DNA of 64,000 nucleotides, taken from contig CM060470.1 in the NCBI GenBank assembly GCA_030544235.1, positions 21,826,356 to 21,890,355 on the forward strand. Direction: 5' to 3'. Numbering within the stretch: the first letter of the stretch is position 1; each line of letters opens with the position of its first letter. Of this stretch, positions 35,207 to 46,445 are shown in pieces. The notes beneath the pieces are model-generated. The model was not told the DNA's origin. It did not search any database and saw only the letters and a list, made by a program, of their open reading frames with translations. Source of the stretch: Lepturacanthus savala (Eukaryota > Chordata > Actinopteri > Scombriformes > Trichiuridae). The position numbers and the translations under genes were made by a program.

Positions 35207-35691
35207 ATCTTATATCTTTGGGAAACTTGTTCATTTTCCTTTACGATACCCATTTGGAAGGACAATGCAATTATGGGATGAGCAGGACAGCTCAGAATTT
35301 GGTTCCAAGTGAAATGTGCCAAATTTCCATCCCACAGCAGAGGTGGAGGATGAGGATGGGAAGGAGGATAAGGAGGAGGAGGAGGAAGAGGAAGGCTGTT
35401 GGTCCGGACCATTTGTTTAATAAACAAAGTGTAAAAGAACCAGTATGTCTTGTTTGTTCCCTGTTAGTAGAGTAATAGTGTTCAGTCATTCAATAACCCA
35501 AACGGCTCAAAACAAAACTGTCCAAACCAGCAGGAGAATAAACTGTTTGACAATGGAAGAGGAATTTGGCACATTTCACTTGGAACTTCACCCATTCCTC
35601 AGCTGTGCTGCTCATCCCATAATTGCATCAGCCTAACAAATGGGGCATCATTGTGAAGGAACATGAACAAGCTTCACCAGTGATATAAGAT
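35207..35691. repeat. Long inverted repeat (about 125-bp arms, 232-bp spacer)
   Basis: The left arm 35207-35328 and the right arm 35561-35691 are reverse complements with small gaps. The best-matched inner part is the 20-base core GCAATTATGGGATGAGCAGG (GCAATTATGGGATGAGCAGC in the other arm), followed by TTCCAAGTGAAATGTGCCAA. The outermost matched block is ATCTTATATC. Similarity falls off outside these limits. The spacer contains a GGA-rich tract and no coding sequence that I recognise. It could be a foldback-type MITE, an inverted duplication, or the source of a long hairpin RNA. Confidence 0.85.
35341..35395. repeat. GGA-rich purine tract
   Basis: An imperfect GGA/GAGGAT array on the plus strand, inside the spacer of the long inverted repeat. 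Confidence 0.85.
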
Positions 35692-35946
35692 ATTTGCAGT
35701 TTATTTTGACAGTCACATCACGTTAGTTAAGTATTGCTAATACTCTTTACTGTCATCAGTTGTAATATATGATGCCCGACACTGTTATTTATGCTGATTA
35801 CTGATGTATCGCTGTGCTGTCTGGATGTTGTTTGTTTATATTGTGATGCATCCGTTAAGGGACCTTCATGCATTCCTTTAGTTTGCCCTCTGTGTGCATT
35901 ATACAAGTAGTTATAATATATGCTATAAGAGCAAGCATCTTTGTAT

Positions 35947-36180
35947 GGTTTATCCTTGCATTTTATTATTCTTGCATTAGGTAATTCATGTAGTAATTAA
36001 TTTATTATTGCGCTTAATGTTTGTACATTTTCTGCATTTATTTGCTTTAGTGTAGTCGTTGTAGCATACAAATACTAAAAATAAAACACATGAACGTTAA
36101 ACATAATTGTTTGTCATCTTTGTGAGCATGTTGACTTTAAATAGGAATAATAACCTTAATATAATAACCTATTATATGAC
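35947..36180 (+). repeat. Direct duplication, copy A
   Basis: Matches copy B at 37045-37082 plus 37279-37425. Shared blocks include GTTTATCCTTGCATTTTATT, ATTCTTGCATTAGGTAA, TTTAGTGTAGT, AATAAAACACATGAA and AATAGGAA. Copy A keeps about 27 bases (36-kb side of GGTAA) that are absent next to the SINE in copy B. Confidence 0.85.
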
Positions 36181-36323
36181 ATAACATAATACAATTTATG
36201 CATTTAAAATACACAATATGAGTAACTCATTTCACTATTGATGGTATTCTGTTAAAATAATAGATTACATATTGATATATATATTGAAATATTATATATA
36301 TACTATTTATATATACTGAAATC

Positions 36324-36690
36324 TACACTATCATTCAAAAGCTTGAGGTCACTTAAAAATGTCCTTATTTTTGAAAGAAAGCACTGATTTTTTTCAATGA
36401 AGATAACTTTGAATTAATCAGAAATACACTCTATACATGTGGTAAATGACTATTCTAGCTGTCTGTTTTTTTGTGCAATATCTACATAGGTGTATAGAGG
36501 CCCAATTCCAGCAACTATCACTCCAGTGTTCTAATGGTACAATGAGTTAGCATCAATCTTACAATGTGTTACAATGTAATGTAAAAAAGTTTCTATTTAT
36601 TTTACAACTCATGGTGGTAAATAAAAGTGTGACTTTTTATGGAAAATGCAAAGTTTTCTGGGTGATCGCAAACTTTTTAACAATAGTGTA
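36324..36690. mobile_element. Tc1/mariner-type MITE, complete
   Basis: TACACTATCATTCAAAAGCT at the left and the complement TACACTATTGTTAAAAAGTT at the right are imperfect TIRs bounded by TA. The interior matches a non-autonomous Tc1-type family of teleosts that I know, and a fragment lies at 661-805. The element is 0.37 kb and has no transposase. Confidence 0.85.
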
Positions 36691-36817
36691 CATGGAATTA
36701 GCAATAGAACACAATATAAATACAAATGTCCATTATGAAAATATTTTGAAATGTGCAGTACAAAATGCAATTAGATATATATTGTTTGCCCTTGCTGGTG
36801 AAGGTATTTTCCACTTG

Positions 36818-36912
36818 GTATTTTGTGGAAGAAAGACAATGAGTGTCTCAAATCTGTCAATGATTATTCATTCCGACCATTGAAAAACAGAGAAATAGTG
36901 TAGTGTATTAGA

Positions 36913-36972
<60 letters not shown>

Positions 36973-37045
36973 TTGACTAATGGATCCACATTAAACCAAT
37001 GACACTGATCTGGGCACCAGTCCTTTATATGCAGATCGATGTACT
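36818..37045 (+). repeat. Unnamed repeat R2, copy 2
   Basis: Homologous to 26063-26310. A (TA)n array has grown at 36915-36970 where copy 1 has ordinary sequence. The copy ends about where the direct duplication copy B begins. Confidence 0.7.
36915..36970. repeat. (TA)n microsatellite
   Basis: About 28 TA units inside R2 copy 2. Confidence 0.97.
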
Positions 37046-37425
37046 GTTTATCCTTGCATTTTATTATTCTTGCATTAGGTAACCTATTGTGTATAGTTTG
37101 CATGTTCTCCCTGCATCTGCGTTGGTTTTCTCCTGCTTCCTCCCACAATCCAAAAACATGCTGAGGTTAATTGGACACTCTAAATTGCCTCTTGCCTGTA
37201 ATGTGCTAGGATTGGCTCCAGCAGACCCCCGCGACCCTAGTAAGGAATAAGTGCGTATAGAAAATGACTGACTGACTGCATGTGCTTAATGTCTGTACAT
37301 TTCCTGCATTTATTTTCTTTAGTGTAGTAGTTGTAGCACACACACTAAAAAATAAAACACATGAAGGTTAATTATTTGTCAGCAGCACAATCATGCTTGC
37401 TTTGAATAGGAAATATAACCTATTT
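37045..37425 (+). repeat. Direct duplication, copy B, split by a SINE
   Basis: Left part 37045-37082 and right part 37279-37425 match copy A (35947-36180) in the same order. The SINE at 37083-37278 lies between them. Confidence 0.85.
37083..37278 (+). mobile_element. tRNA-derived SINE, 5'-truncated copy
   Basis: Same family as 24701-25071 but starting at TAGTTTGCATGTTCTCC, so the tRNA-like head is missing, as in LINE-mediated 5' truncation. The body is shortened around the middle. The tail is GACTGACTGACTG. Confidence 0.8.
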
Positions 37426-37429
37426 TAAA

Positions 37430-38934
37430 TATAATAAATATAAATTGCATCATTGTGTATATTTCCGTCTGTGGCTAAAAATGCACTGTCCATAGTGACT
37501 GAATGGATTTAAAGAGCCATGGCAAAAGTGAGGCGATAACATCATAATAAACAAGGCAAAAGAGCAGAAAGCTTAATGCAGCGGCATAGCCATAGTTTAA
37601 TTGACTCAAGGGGACAGCTCTGCGTGACGCTAACCATTGTAGTCCTGCTCATATATCTCTCTCCGTAAAAGACATGCATGGGCAGAGATGCAGCATATTA
37701 TCAATCCCAGCCCAGAGTAAATGTCTGTCTATTTTTACAGTAATATTTGGAGCCAGAGGCAAAGCAGTATGCCATTTCCCTCTGCAGAAGGCATTTCACC
37801 ACAGAACCTCAGTATTCCACAAATGCCACATTGTGGATGGAAATTAATTTCTGCTCTTGTTAATGTTCTGTCTGTTTTCAAATTACTCTAAGCCATTTAA
37901 AAAACCAAAGGCCATGAAAACATTAATTTCTGGATGAGTGTTTACTGCTAATGTAATTTGTGTCTCATTTTATTATCGAGCAGTTTACTCCACTTTTGAA
38001 GAGAGAGAGACCTTTTTTGATGACACTAATCAGTCTTTGTTGTTGCTAGGATGCAGCTTGTTTTGTCACGAGCTTAGAACAATTTGAATTTGTCTCTTAC
38101 AAAACAAAATAATACCTTAACCTTTGTGCCTCACTTTAAAAAATCTTCCTCTCAACACCTAAGGGAACACAAACAGCTAGAAAACATTATATATTAACAT
38201 AATTGTGCACTTTTTGGGGGATAAATCTTTCAACCAACATCAGCCCTGATCATAACTACCAAGTATTTATTCATTTTCAGAACTGTAACTCTTTAAATGC
38301 CAGTTTTGTAATGATACCATTATTTTTATAGTAGAAAAAACACAAAAATGCAAATATTTTCAATATACAAAAGACAATTATGACTACATTCTGGGTAAAG
38401 TCAATGATTCGTCATGCGATGTCAGATTTAAACACCTAACGTAAATGATCCACACATTATTGGGCATAATTGTGCTCACATGTGTATGTGATTTTAATTT
38501 CAGGGTTTAGGTTCACACCTCCAACCCAGTTGTACACGTTGAATTAGGAGAATGAATTGACAGTATAGCTGTGTTAGGTGCTGCCATTAATCATGAACAT
38601 TCAAATCAGCTCATTTCCTATATAAGCAGAAGATCTTCCATCATTGTAATGGAGGCTGCTTCCTCCCCCCTCTAAAATCTGATCTCCTCATTTCAGAGGT
38701 GCAAACCAGGAATAATGCGCTCATCAATAATATCCACATAAACTGTTTTTCTGTTGCAGGACAGTCATATAACCACCTATTAGAAAGGTGTTATTATTGT
38801 TGTTTCCCTATCACAATCCTGTCTATAAAACTTGGAAAAAGCAGGCGTTAACAACAAGATCATTTCAATCGCTCGCATCTAGTTCACAGACCCAGCAGGG
38901 CGGAATAACATTGTGATGACCCTGCAATTTTGTT
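37430..38934. other. No gene seen; possible conserved non-coding DNA
   Basis: No transposon is recognisable from 37560 to 38050. The sequence there is of even composition with TTTAATTGACT and AACATTAATTTCTGG-type AT cores, which is what conserved enhancers in gene deserts look like. This is only an impression. GAGAGAGA at 38001-38009 is a minor simple repeat. Confidence 0.35.
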
Positions 38935-39144
38935 GTGGATCTTTGTGTGTTTTCCTTTGTCTTCTCTGTGTTTTCAGAGGCTCCTGAAACACCTTCCTCT
39001 GATGTAACAGAGTACTGGATAAAGCTGTTCTCCCTGTCTTCCCTTTTTTGTTGGTTGCTGCTTGGATTTTGTTATTTGCTATTTGTTAAATACATTAGGT
39101 TTATTTGTACTCATTATCTATGTGGCCTCCTTATTTTTCACTAA
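38935..39144 (+). other. 69-codon ORF after a splice-acceptor-like tract, unrecognised
   Basis: A long pyrimidine tract ends TGTGTTTTCAG at about 38978. A frame follows that begins EAPETPSSDVTEYWIKLF and continues into a hydrophobic, Leu/Phe/Cys-rich stretch resembling a membrane segment before a stop at 39142-39144. It might be a terminal exon, or T-rich DNA read as hydrophobic protein. No family motif is recognised and no donor partner is visible. Confidence 0.2.
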
Positions 39145-39681
39145 CCTCTGAGTTGTGTCATGATAGTATCATTTGTAGATATGGCTCAAACATAGACGAT
39201 TCATTAGCCATCTAATCTTTTGGATCATATAATAGAATCAGTATAAATGAACACATGGCTGGACTGGCCATTGGATGTATTTTCTGGGCATTTTCCCGGT
39301 GAGCTGCCATGCTATTTGGACTGGCATTCCTGACACTTTTTTATTTTATATTTTTTATTAGTTTCTTAAATATTGGTCTGACTGGCCCATAAGTAATTGA
39401 TCAGTGGTCCAATTGGCACCGGGATGATCCCATTATGTTGTTAAATCCCACCTGTCTTGTGCTAGTCCTGCCTGCATAGCCTGAGTTTATTTCCTAACAA
39501 CTGGCCTCTGACATGCGCTTTGTCTGTGGCCCATTGGTTATATTCTTCACTAGCATGAGGCTAGACCAATCATATCAAACAGGTTCTGCCTTTGGCTTGG
39601 TGTGCTGGTGTGCAGTGCAAATAAATAAATATATGCAAATACATATAAACATAACATAGCCTAAGTATTGTAACATTTCTC
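39145..39681. other. Possible old dispersed repeat, no gene
   Basis: The block 39255-39430, with GGCTGGACTGGCCATTGG and GCATTTTCCCGGTGAGC, resembles a dispersed fish repeat whose class I cannot name. The rest is unrecognised. Confidence 0.35.
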
Positions 39682-39923
39682 AAAAACCACCCTCTAAGAT
39701 GTTAGCAGGTTTAGCTGCTACTGTATTCCTTAAGCTAACACAGGCTACCATGGCCATACCTAACATCCAAACCACAAAGTTCATAAGAAAAGTTCAGGAG
39801 CGCTGCCATCTTTTCCTCTTCCTTTAGAGGAGAACCACAGTCTAAAAATTGGCTGCAGCATCTTACTCCTAGATGTGTTCACAGACACTCAGGAAATCCC
39901 AGCACTATCACCTAACAGAACAG
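39682..39923 (+). repeat. Unnamed repeat R3, copy 2
   Basis: Inverted copy of 28561-28712. It carries about 106 bp (39756-39861) absent from the other copy. A hAT-like N-terminal coding fragment starts 47 bases after it, so R3 may be the 5' untranslated or terminal part of a hAT family. Confidence 0.7.
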
Positions 39924-39969
39924 TAACATGCCCAGGTCATAGGAAATTATCTTTTGATGGAGTGTAGGC

Positions 39970-40104
39970 ATGGAGAAGACTCTGGAAAAAAAGAAATGTA
40001 AACTTGAAACAGAAGCTGCCAAATGCACGAAAATCACAGATATGTATGCCACAACATTCCCTTCCCCAACATGTGGTAAGTTGGACTGCTACAGGATCAC
40101 TTAG
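39970..40104 (+). pseudogene. Possible hAT transposase N-terminal fragment
   Basis: A 44-codon frame starts MEKTLEKKKCKLETEAAKC and continues KITDMYATTF. Lys/Glu-rich starts ending in an A-K-C-x-K-[IL]-[ST]-D motif occur upstream of the TTF-type zinc finger in some hAT transposases. The frame stops after TCGKLDCYRIT and no downstream transposase blocks are seen. The call rests on one short motif. Confidence 0.35.
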
Positions 40105-41852
40105 GCTATGTAGCCTAATGAGTGAAGCAACCAAACCCCTTGGCAAATCTAATAAAATAACCAAACATCAATAAGGTAATTTTGACTAATGTTCTATGGC
40201 CATGGTTACACAAAATCTGCTCTATACAAGTCATTCAGTCAGTCATTTAAGGTCATGGTTCAAGTTGAATGAAAGGATATATGTAAATCTACAGCTCCAC
40301 TACAGTTTATAATGATCACTGCAACAATCAGCACAAAAGTCACACCTGCAGTAGCAGATTCACAGCTGAGCTGGCTGTGTCATGGCTTCACCTTGATGGA
40401 GAAGCACTTCTCCTCAGAATTGAAGCATGGATCTTATCTGGTAGAAAATGCAACAGCTTTTTTACACCCTGTTGTTGTTTTATCTTCAGACATTTGTAAG
40501 TGGGCGAGAGAGAGAGGAAAAATACTGGGAGAATCACAAACCTGCTTGTGATTTCGAGGGTCAAATCGAATGCCCATTTCAATCGATTTTCAATTTACAA
40601 CCCAAATCGTGACACCCTTACTAAGTATCTATCACCCTGTTTCAATCAGCTTCTTTTGCCTGAATATTCAGCGTTCAATACATTCATCAAAACAGAGTCA
40701 GCATCCTTCAAGGACCTGAATGATTTCCAAGGAAACTCTCCAGCAGTGCTCAGGGAAACAGGGACAGCAACACCCATACATTATGATACTTAGTTAAAAG
40801 AAAGCATTTCGATTCTCAAAAGGAAAGGAATGAAAAAAAACACATATTAAATAATTATTTTAAAACAAAACAGCCTACAAACATACAAGGTTTTTTTACA
40901 TAATACACTCAACACTTTAGAATAGGGAACCAGCATAGATGTTTCCTCCTGCACGAGTAGTGACAAACTGTTGTGGTGAATGTCATGTCAATGTCATCAG
41001 TGAATCAATCCAGAATCACGTTTTGATTAAGTCTGTCACACTGTTCATTTCTCACTTTTGAGAGTGGAGCTTCAGCTCTTTATTGGTACAAGGGCTTTGC
41101 TGTGGCTCAGTGTTTGTTTGATCCCTGCCACCAGCACACAGGCAGAATTCAGGACTCATTGGGATATTATATATATATATATATATATGTCTTGAATCTA
41201 AGGGATACACAGCAGCCACAATGTATTTGGATGCACCTATTATTGAAAGACTGAATAACAGCAAGCATCTCTCTCCACTGTGAATATATACATTTTTAAA
41301 TATATTTATTCATTTTCGTCTTGTTCTTGTAAAATGTATTTTGATGGGAATGAGTGCCTATGTTTGTGAGCCCTGTTGAAGAATTATTTCTGTCACCGTT
41401 TGGGACAGACATTCTATTCTATATAAAAAATGTAAAGTATGGAAACAGGGAGACAAGGTGCTGTCAGCCTCCGATACTGCTCTGCAAAGGCCCTTCCATC
41501 AGCAACAAGGTCGATGAGATCCAGACTAACATTATTCATCTGGAAGAAAAAAAAAATATGCATGCATCATGGCTCTCACCCAGACCCGGCTTACTCCTGC
41601 AAGCTCGGAATCCGACTTAACTCTCAGCAGTTTCAGTGCACCGGTGAGGCTCAGCAGAAAAGCTGACATCACAGGGAAACCCGACGGGGAAATGTCTGCC
41701 TCCATGTCAATCAGCCATGGTGCTGAGACATCCTTGTCAGAGACATCATGTGCACTGAGGACATTGAGCTACTGTCTGTATCTGTGCACCTTGTTATCGC
41801 CCCCGTGATTTTCCCCAAATATTTGTCACTGTTGTGTACGTACAACCCCAAA
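40105..41852. other. No gene seen
   Basis: Mixed sequence. GGTCAAATCGAATGCCCATT to AAATCGTGACACCC at about 40560-40616 resembles the end of a dispersed repeat. A short TA run lies at 41165-41188. Overlapping frames at 41354-41808 have fairly even composition but no motif that I know. Confidence 0.45.
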
Positions 41853-42505
41853 GTTGCAAAAGAAATGTAGTGACAATTCCATGAGGTTACACAAAAACTG
41901 CAGCGGCACTGCACAGGAAACATATCTTCACATGGCAGAGGACGGGGATACATCAGAAGCTAATAAAGAGGGCAGATATGAAAAGAATGAGAATAGAATA
42001 GAAGAACGTTTCCACAGTAATGACCTGAAGGCAGTGTGGGATGACATGAAAGCCGCGACGAGCCAAGACAATAAGTAAAATAGGTCAATCACCATGGATG
42101 GTTTTGAGTCACATTCAGAGACGCAAATCCGCTGAATGACTTCTATTCATGTTTTAATGATGAACATGATTTTACAAATGTGCACAGTGATCTGTTTGAT
42201 ATGTTGAGCGACTGTGCTGCCACCTCTCACAGTCAGGCCTGTTCTGTCAGATCAATGTTCCAGCAGTGTAACATTGGAAAGAGCCCTGGGCCCGATATAA
42301 TATGACCATTGGCAAAGTGAAAGTCTGCACAGCTCTGTGTGATTATTTTACTAATATTTGTAACCTGTCACTACTGAGCACAAGGTCCAAAAACTGTGAA
42401 AGGAATTTGTTGTTGTACCCGAACAAATCAATAAAAAAACTCAAAGACCCCAGGGCTGCAGCTCTGACTTCATTAGTGATTAGCAACTGGTCAAACAAAT
42501 CCTGA
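41853..42505 (+). pseudogene. Rex1/CR1-like LINE, region before the RT core
   Basis: A diverged series matches the part of fish LINE ORF2 that precedes the polymerase core: IEERFHSNDLKAVWDDMKAA (about 41994-42054), the GKSPGPD-type block (about 42273-42297), KVCTALCDYFTNICNLSLL (about 42322-42378) and LKDPRAAALTSLVIS (about 42438-42483), the last corresponding to the DYRPVALTS motif of the family. Frames shift between the blocks. The RT motif A and YxDD are not present downstream, so the insertion is both truncated and decayed. Confidence 0.65.
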
Positions 42506-43519
42506 CTGATAAAGTTCAGGCCCTGCTCCAACCAATGCATTTTGCATAATGGGTTAATAGAGGGGTGGATGATGCCACTAGTACTGTTATTACTTTTTAA
42601 TGCAACCCAAACACACATTTTAGTTCAAAAATACAACAGAAAATGTCTACTTCTAATCTTGATGCTGGTTTGGTAAACTATTGGACTTTAACATGTAGGC
42701 CTGAAGCAGTAATGATGGAAACCCAACTCTTTTTAATAATCTTGTTTGAGTCACTCACTAAAGCCTGGGTTTCAAGTCACTTGGGTCATTAAGTCAGTCA
42801 TTTTTTCCATCTTTCTTTTTCAATATTCATCACTCTTCTTTCACACTGACATATTTTCAAAGTCTAACGAAAAATAAAATCAGATTCATGACTTGTCATA
42901 AAATAGAGGAAGGATTTTTGTCCTGTTTTTTGGGCCCTAATAACAGTATATATTTTTCTATTTTGTTGTGTATGTAATAATGTAAAAATGTAATAATTTG
43001 TTCAGTTATATAAGTAAGCATATATCAGTAATTATAAATGACTTACAAACCAATTGATCCAAAATCTACTTAAAAAAAAAAAAAAAAAAAACTACTTCTT
43101 GGTAAGCAAGCTAGAGGCAGTTGTAAATATAACAATAGGCTAATATGCAATGGTTATGTAGAACTGTATTTTTAACAAATTGGTTTTAATGTGACCTACT
43201 CTACTGTTTTGTTGTTAATTCATGTAATTTCCTTTAATATAGTCCATTAAAGGAAATAAATTATGAAACAAACAACATTTTATTAATCTTATGGAACAAC
43301 AACCTTGTACGTGATGCAAAATATAACCAGGTGAACGCTGTGGTCAAATCTTTGGAGATGCATAAAAAGCTAACATCATGAATCAAGGAAATATGGCATA
43401 ACTGTGTAAAAGTAGCAATGGTTTTAATATGCATGGTTGGATGCTACACTTAGATAGTTAACATACAACAATGCCCTTTATCATGTATAAAAATGCTGAG
43501 TGGGCCCAAGGGATTTCAG
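42506..43519. other. No gene seen
   Basis: AT-rich with a 20-base A run at 43072-43091. Nothing else stands out. Confidence 0.55.
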
Positions 43520-43775
43520 TAATTGTATCCAATTCAATTCACTTTTATTTCTATAACCCAATATTACAACACAGTTGTCTCAAAGTGCTTCACAAAATTC
43601 AGTCCAAAGTGATTCAGACGTCCTTAGACTCTCCTTCTCGGCAAGGAAAAACTCCAAAACCCAGTGGGAAAGAAGAAACCTTGGGGAGAACCACAGTGAA
43701 GGAGAGATCCACTCCCATGGATGGACAGGCTAGAGATGAACCAGGACTGACAGACATCCATCTTATGATGAAGTA
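43520..43775. repeat. Teleost interspersed repeat
   Basis: TTCAATTCACTTTTATTTCT, TCTCAAAGTGCTTCACAAAA, AAGGAAAAACTCC and AAGAAACCTTGGGGAGAACC are successive blocks of a very common fish repeat, possibly LINE-derived. Recognised from memory. Confidence 0.6.
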
Positions 43776-44880
43776 TTAGTCTGTAAAGATAAAAGGCCAA
43801 GTATAAACTAGATACTGTTTATTAATGACGGACAGTGGTACATGGTACCAGAAAGAGATGATAGGGCTCAGTGCACTGTACTTCCCCCCAGCATACTCAC
43901 TCCTAGGGCAGCTTAGACTGAACTATGTGTATCCAGATAAAAGAAAAGATTATTCGTGACTTTTAACAGGGTTGAATGTTGGGGTGTGGATGGCAGGTCA
44001 CAAACACTTCAATAGGAAGAGTGACTTACAGTAAGTCACATCTGCATTTACATGTATGTGAATGACATCAGTGATGCTGGTGCATTAATCTGATATGTAA
44101 GGACTAACAGGATGGTGACTCTTCCTCAGGTGATTGCGAAGGACATGATCAGACGATGTCAGCATGAGGCTCATATAAGTGACATTAGCGTCGAGCTGCA
44201 GCACACAAACCCCTCATTAGAAAGATCACAGCACATTAAGATGTGTTTTCGACGTTACGTAACCTGGAATGATACATAAACTTTCAGTGGTTGATGTGCC
44301 AAGACTGAAATGTGATAATTGATCACGCAGACACAGTACAGTAAGGGCAAGATAAAAGGAGCCTGTGTCTCATGTTAGGGCAGTAGCATTTTGGACTTTG
44401 GAGAATCTCATGTGAGCCTAGTCTAACAGTAGATAATTTGTTATCTAACAGGATGTTAAAGCTTTAAATATGGCCTGATAATCCTCAGGATTTTCACTTT
44501 CCATTGTCTTATTAGTTGCTCGCACACACTGAGAAACTAATAAAAGCTTGACAAAAATACAAAAAGCTGGAACAAGTAACACACAACTAAACAAAACCCT
44601 GAGTATTGAACTCAAACAGCAGCAGCATGGGCATTCAGTCTGTGAAATAAAGAGCAATAAACGTTTCTGTGACCAATTTTTTTATTATTCTTTTAAGTAT
44701 AATGAAACATTTATAGTAGTTGGAAATGCAGCAATCTTATATTATTCATTGCCCTTTTTCGCCATAATCCCCCCAGGACCTTAACTAATGAACAAAATAA
44801 ATAAATAAATAACAACGGCGGTAACAACTAATGAAAACAAACATATGGTTGCATGGATTGGAAAATAAATACTACTAGTA
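43776..44880. other. No gene seen
   Basis: Parts of 43776-44420 may continue the preceding repeat (AGGGCAGTAGCATTTTGGAC at 44378-44397 is typical of such repeats). The remainder is AT-rich and unrecognised. Confidence 0.45.
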
Positions 44881-44939
44881 ATAGTTACAGTTACAGTTAT
44901 AGTTATAGTTACACACATGCACCCACACACACACACATG

Positions 44940-45010
<71 letters not shown>
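44881..45010. repeat. Compound microsatellite: (AGTTAC)n, (CA)n, (TA)n, (GA)n
   Basis: A short hexamer array at 44884-44912 is followed by CA-rich sequence, TA units at 44943-44980 and GA units at 44981-45010. It directly abuts a Tc1-like terminus. Confidence 0.95.
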
Positions 45011-45012
<2 letters not shown>

Positions 45013-45015
<3 letters not shown>

Positions 45016-45131
45016 GCCCCAAAAGTTTGGACACACCTTCTCATTCAATGTGTTTTTTTTATTTTCATGACTATTTACATTGTAGATTCTCACTGAAGGC
45101 ATCTATGAATGAATACGTGGAGTGATGTACT

Positions 45132-45133
<2 letters not shown>
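45013..45133 (+). mobile_element. Tc1-like transposon, terminal fragment
   Basis: CCCCAAAAGTTTGGACACAC, then CTTCTCATTCAATGTGTTTT and TTCATGACTATTTACATTGT, match the end of the same Tc1-like family as 137-430. The fragment is cut off after GTACTTAAC, where a CA array begins. Confidence 0.75.

Positions 45134-45213
<80 letters not shown>
45134..45213. repeat. (CA)n-(TA)n microsatellite
   Basis: CA units at 45134-45178 and TA units at 45179-45213. Confidence 0.97.
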
Positions 45214-45216
<3 letters not shown>

Positions 45217-46445
45217 AACAGCAGCTCACTACCACAATTGCGCCCGATGGCCAATACATGTCTACACTGTTGCAGAAACTAAAACCTTCATCTGGAATAA
45301 AGACATATTCTAATCAAATAAACCCTGAACTTGAATTTTCTTTTCACTCACAGAGTACCAAGCTATTCCACATTCCCATTTGTTTTCCAACACATTGAGC
45401 TAGATTGGATGAGGTATTGCTCTGTTTACAAGGTACATGCTTTGAAGTGTATATGCCAGAGTAATTCATCTATGGTCTGATGGATGCCATGGCCCCAGGC
45501 TCCATTCCTATGAGACCGCACTCTATTTGAAGCACACTCATCCTGCTTGTCACCATCCTCTCACTACATACAGTGTGTTTTTTTTCCATACTATCTCATC
45601 TGATGTGTGTACCAGGAATAGGAGCATGAATAATTTAATATCATATTGATGCCAGACTCTATTCTCTGTTTAGTTATTAGCCACGTTTAATAATGTTGCA
45701 GCATATTCAGATTCACCAGAGGCTTAAATTGCAGTGACTGAGCATAACCTACAAAAAATGGCTATAAAGATATGTACACTGTATGTATGTGTTATGCAGA
45801 GAGCTGAGCACAGTGAATTACTTTGAGGTTTCCTGAATAAAATGACTATGGAAAAGTCAACCACCCCAACCAAAGATCTTTCATTCAAGGTTTTTGTATA
45901 AATTTTATATCAATTGTACTCAGCAGTTGATGCTGAATAAAGGAGAGAATCTATAGAAGCTTGAGGGTTTGTATGTTTTAGTGGACTCATGAAAAACCTC
46001 CATCCTTTTACTGATCTCAATGACTTTTCCTTATATCTGACAAATCATAATTATTATTAGTTAGTTATTACAACTTAATTAAGGTCTAATAGTACAAACC
46101 CTAGAAAAAGTCACTATTGTTGGTTAGATACAATGGTGTAAATGCTAAAATTAGTCATTTCATTTTGAAACATGCATACACTGTAAAACCTTAATGCAAA
46201 TGATAAAGCTCTTTCAAGCTATAAAATCAGCCATTACCTAGGAAAGAGCTTTACTTATCTATTTGTTAACGATTATTTATTTAAATATGCTTATTATGTT
46301 CATTTTATAGCTGGAACGTCATTTTATTGAAGGGATTTATTAATGGCTTATTTATGTCTATGTCTGTGTGCAACTCACCATAAAGAACAATCATTATCAC
46401 AGTGGAAATGAGGCTGTGAATACAGCCATGATGCTGAAGTGACAA
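45214..46445. other. No gene seen
   Basis: AT-rich single-copy-looking sequence without recognisable features. Confidence 0.55.

Noticed and set aside
40234..40250. Fifth SINE copy (CAGTCAGTCATTT)
   Set aside because: Only the tail-like motif is present and no SINE body follows.
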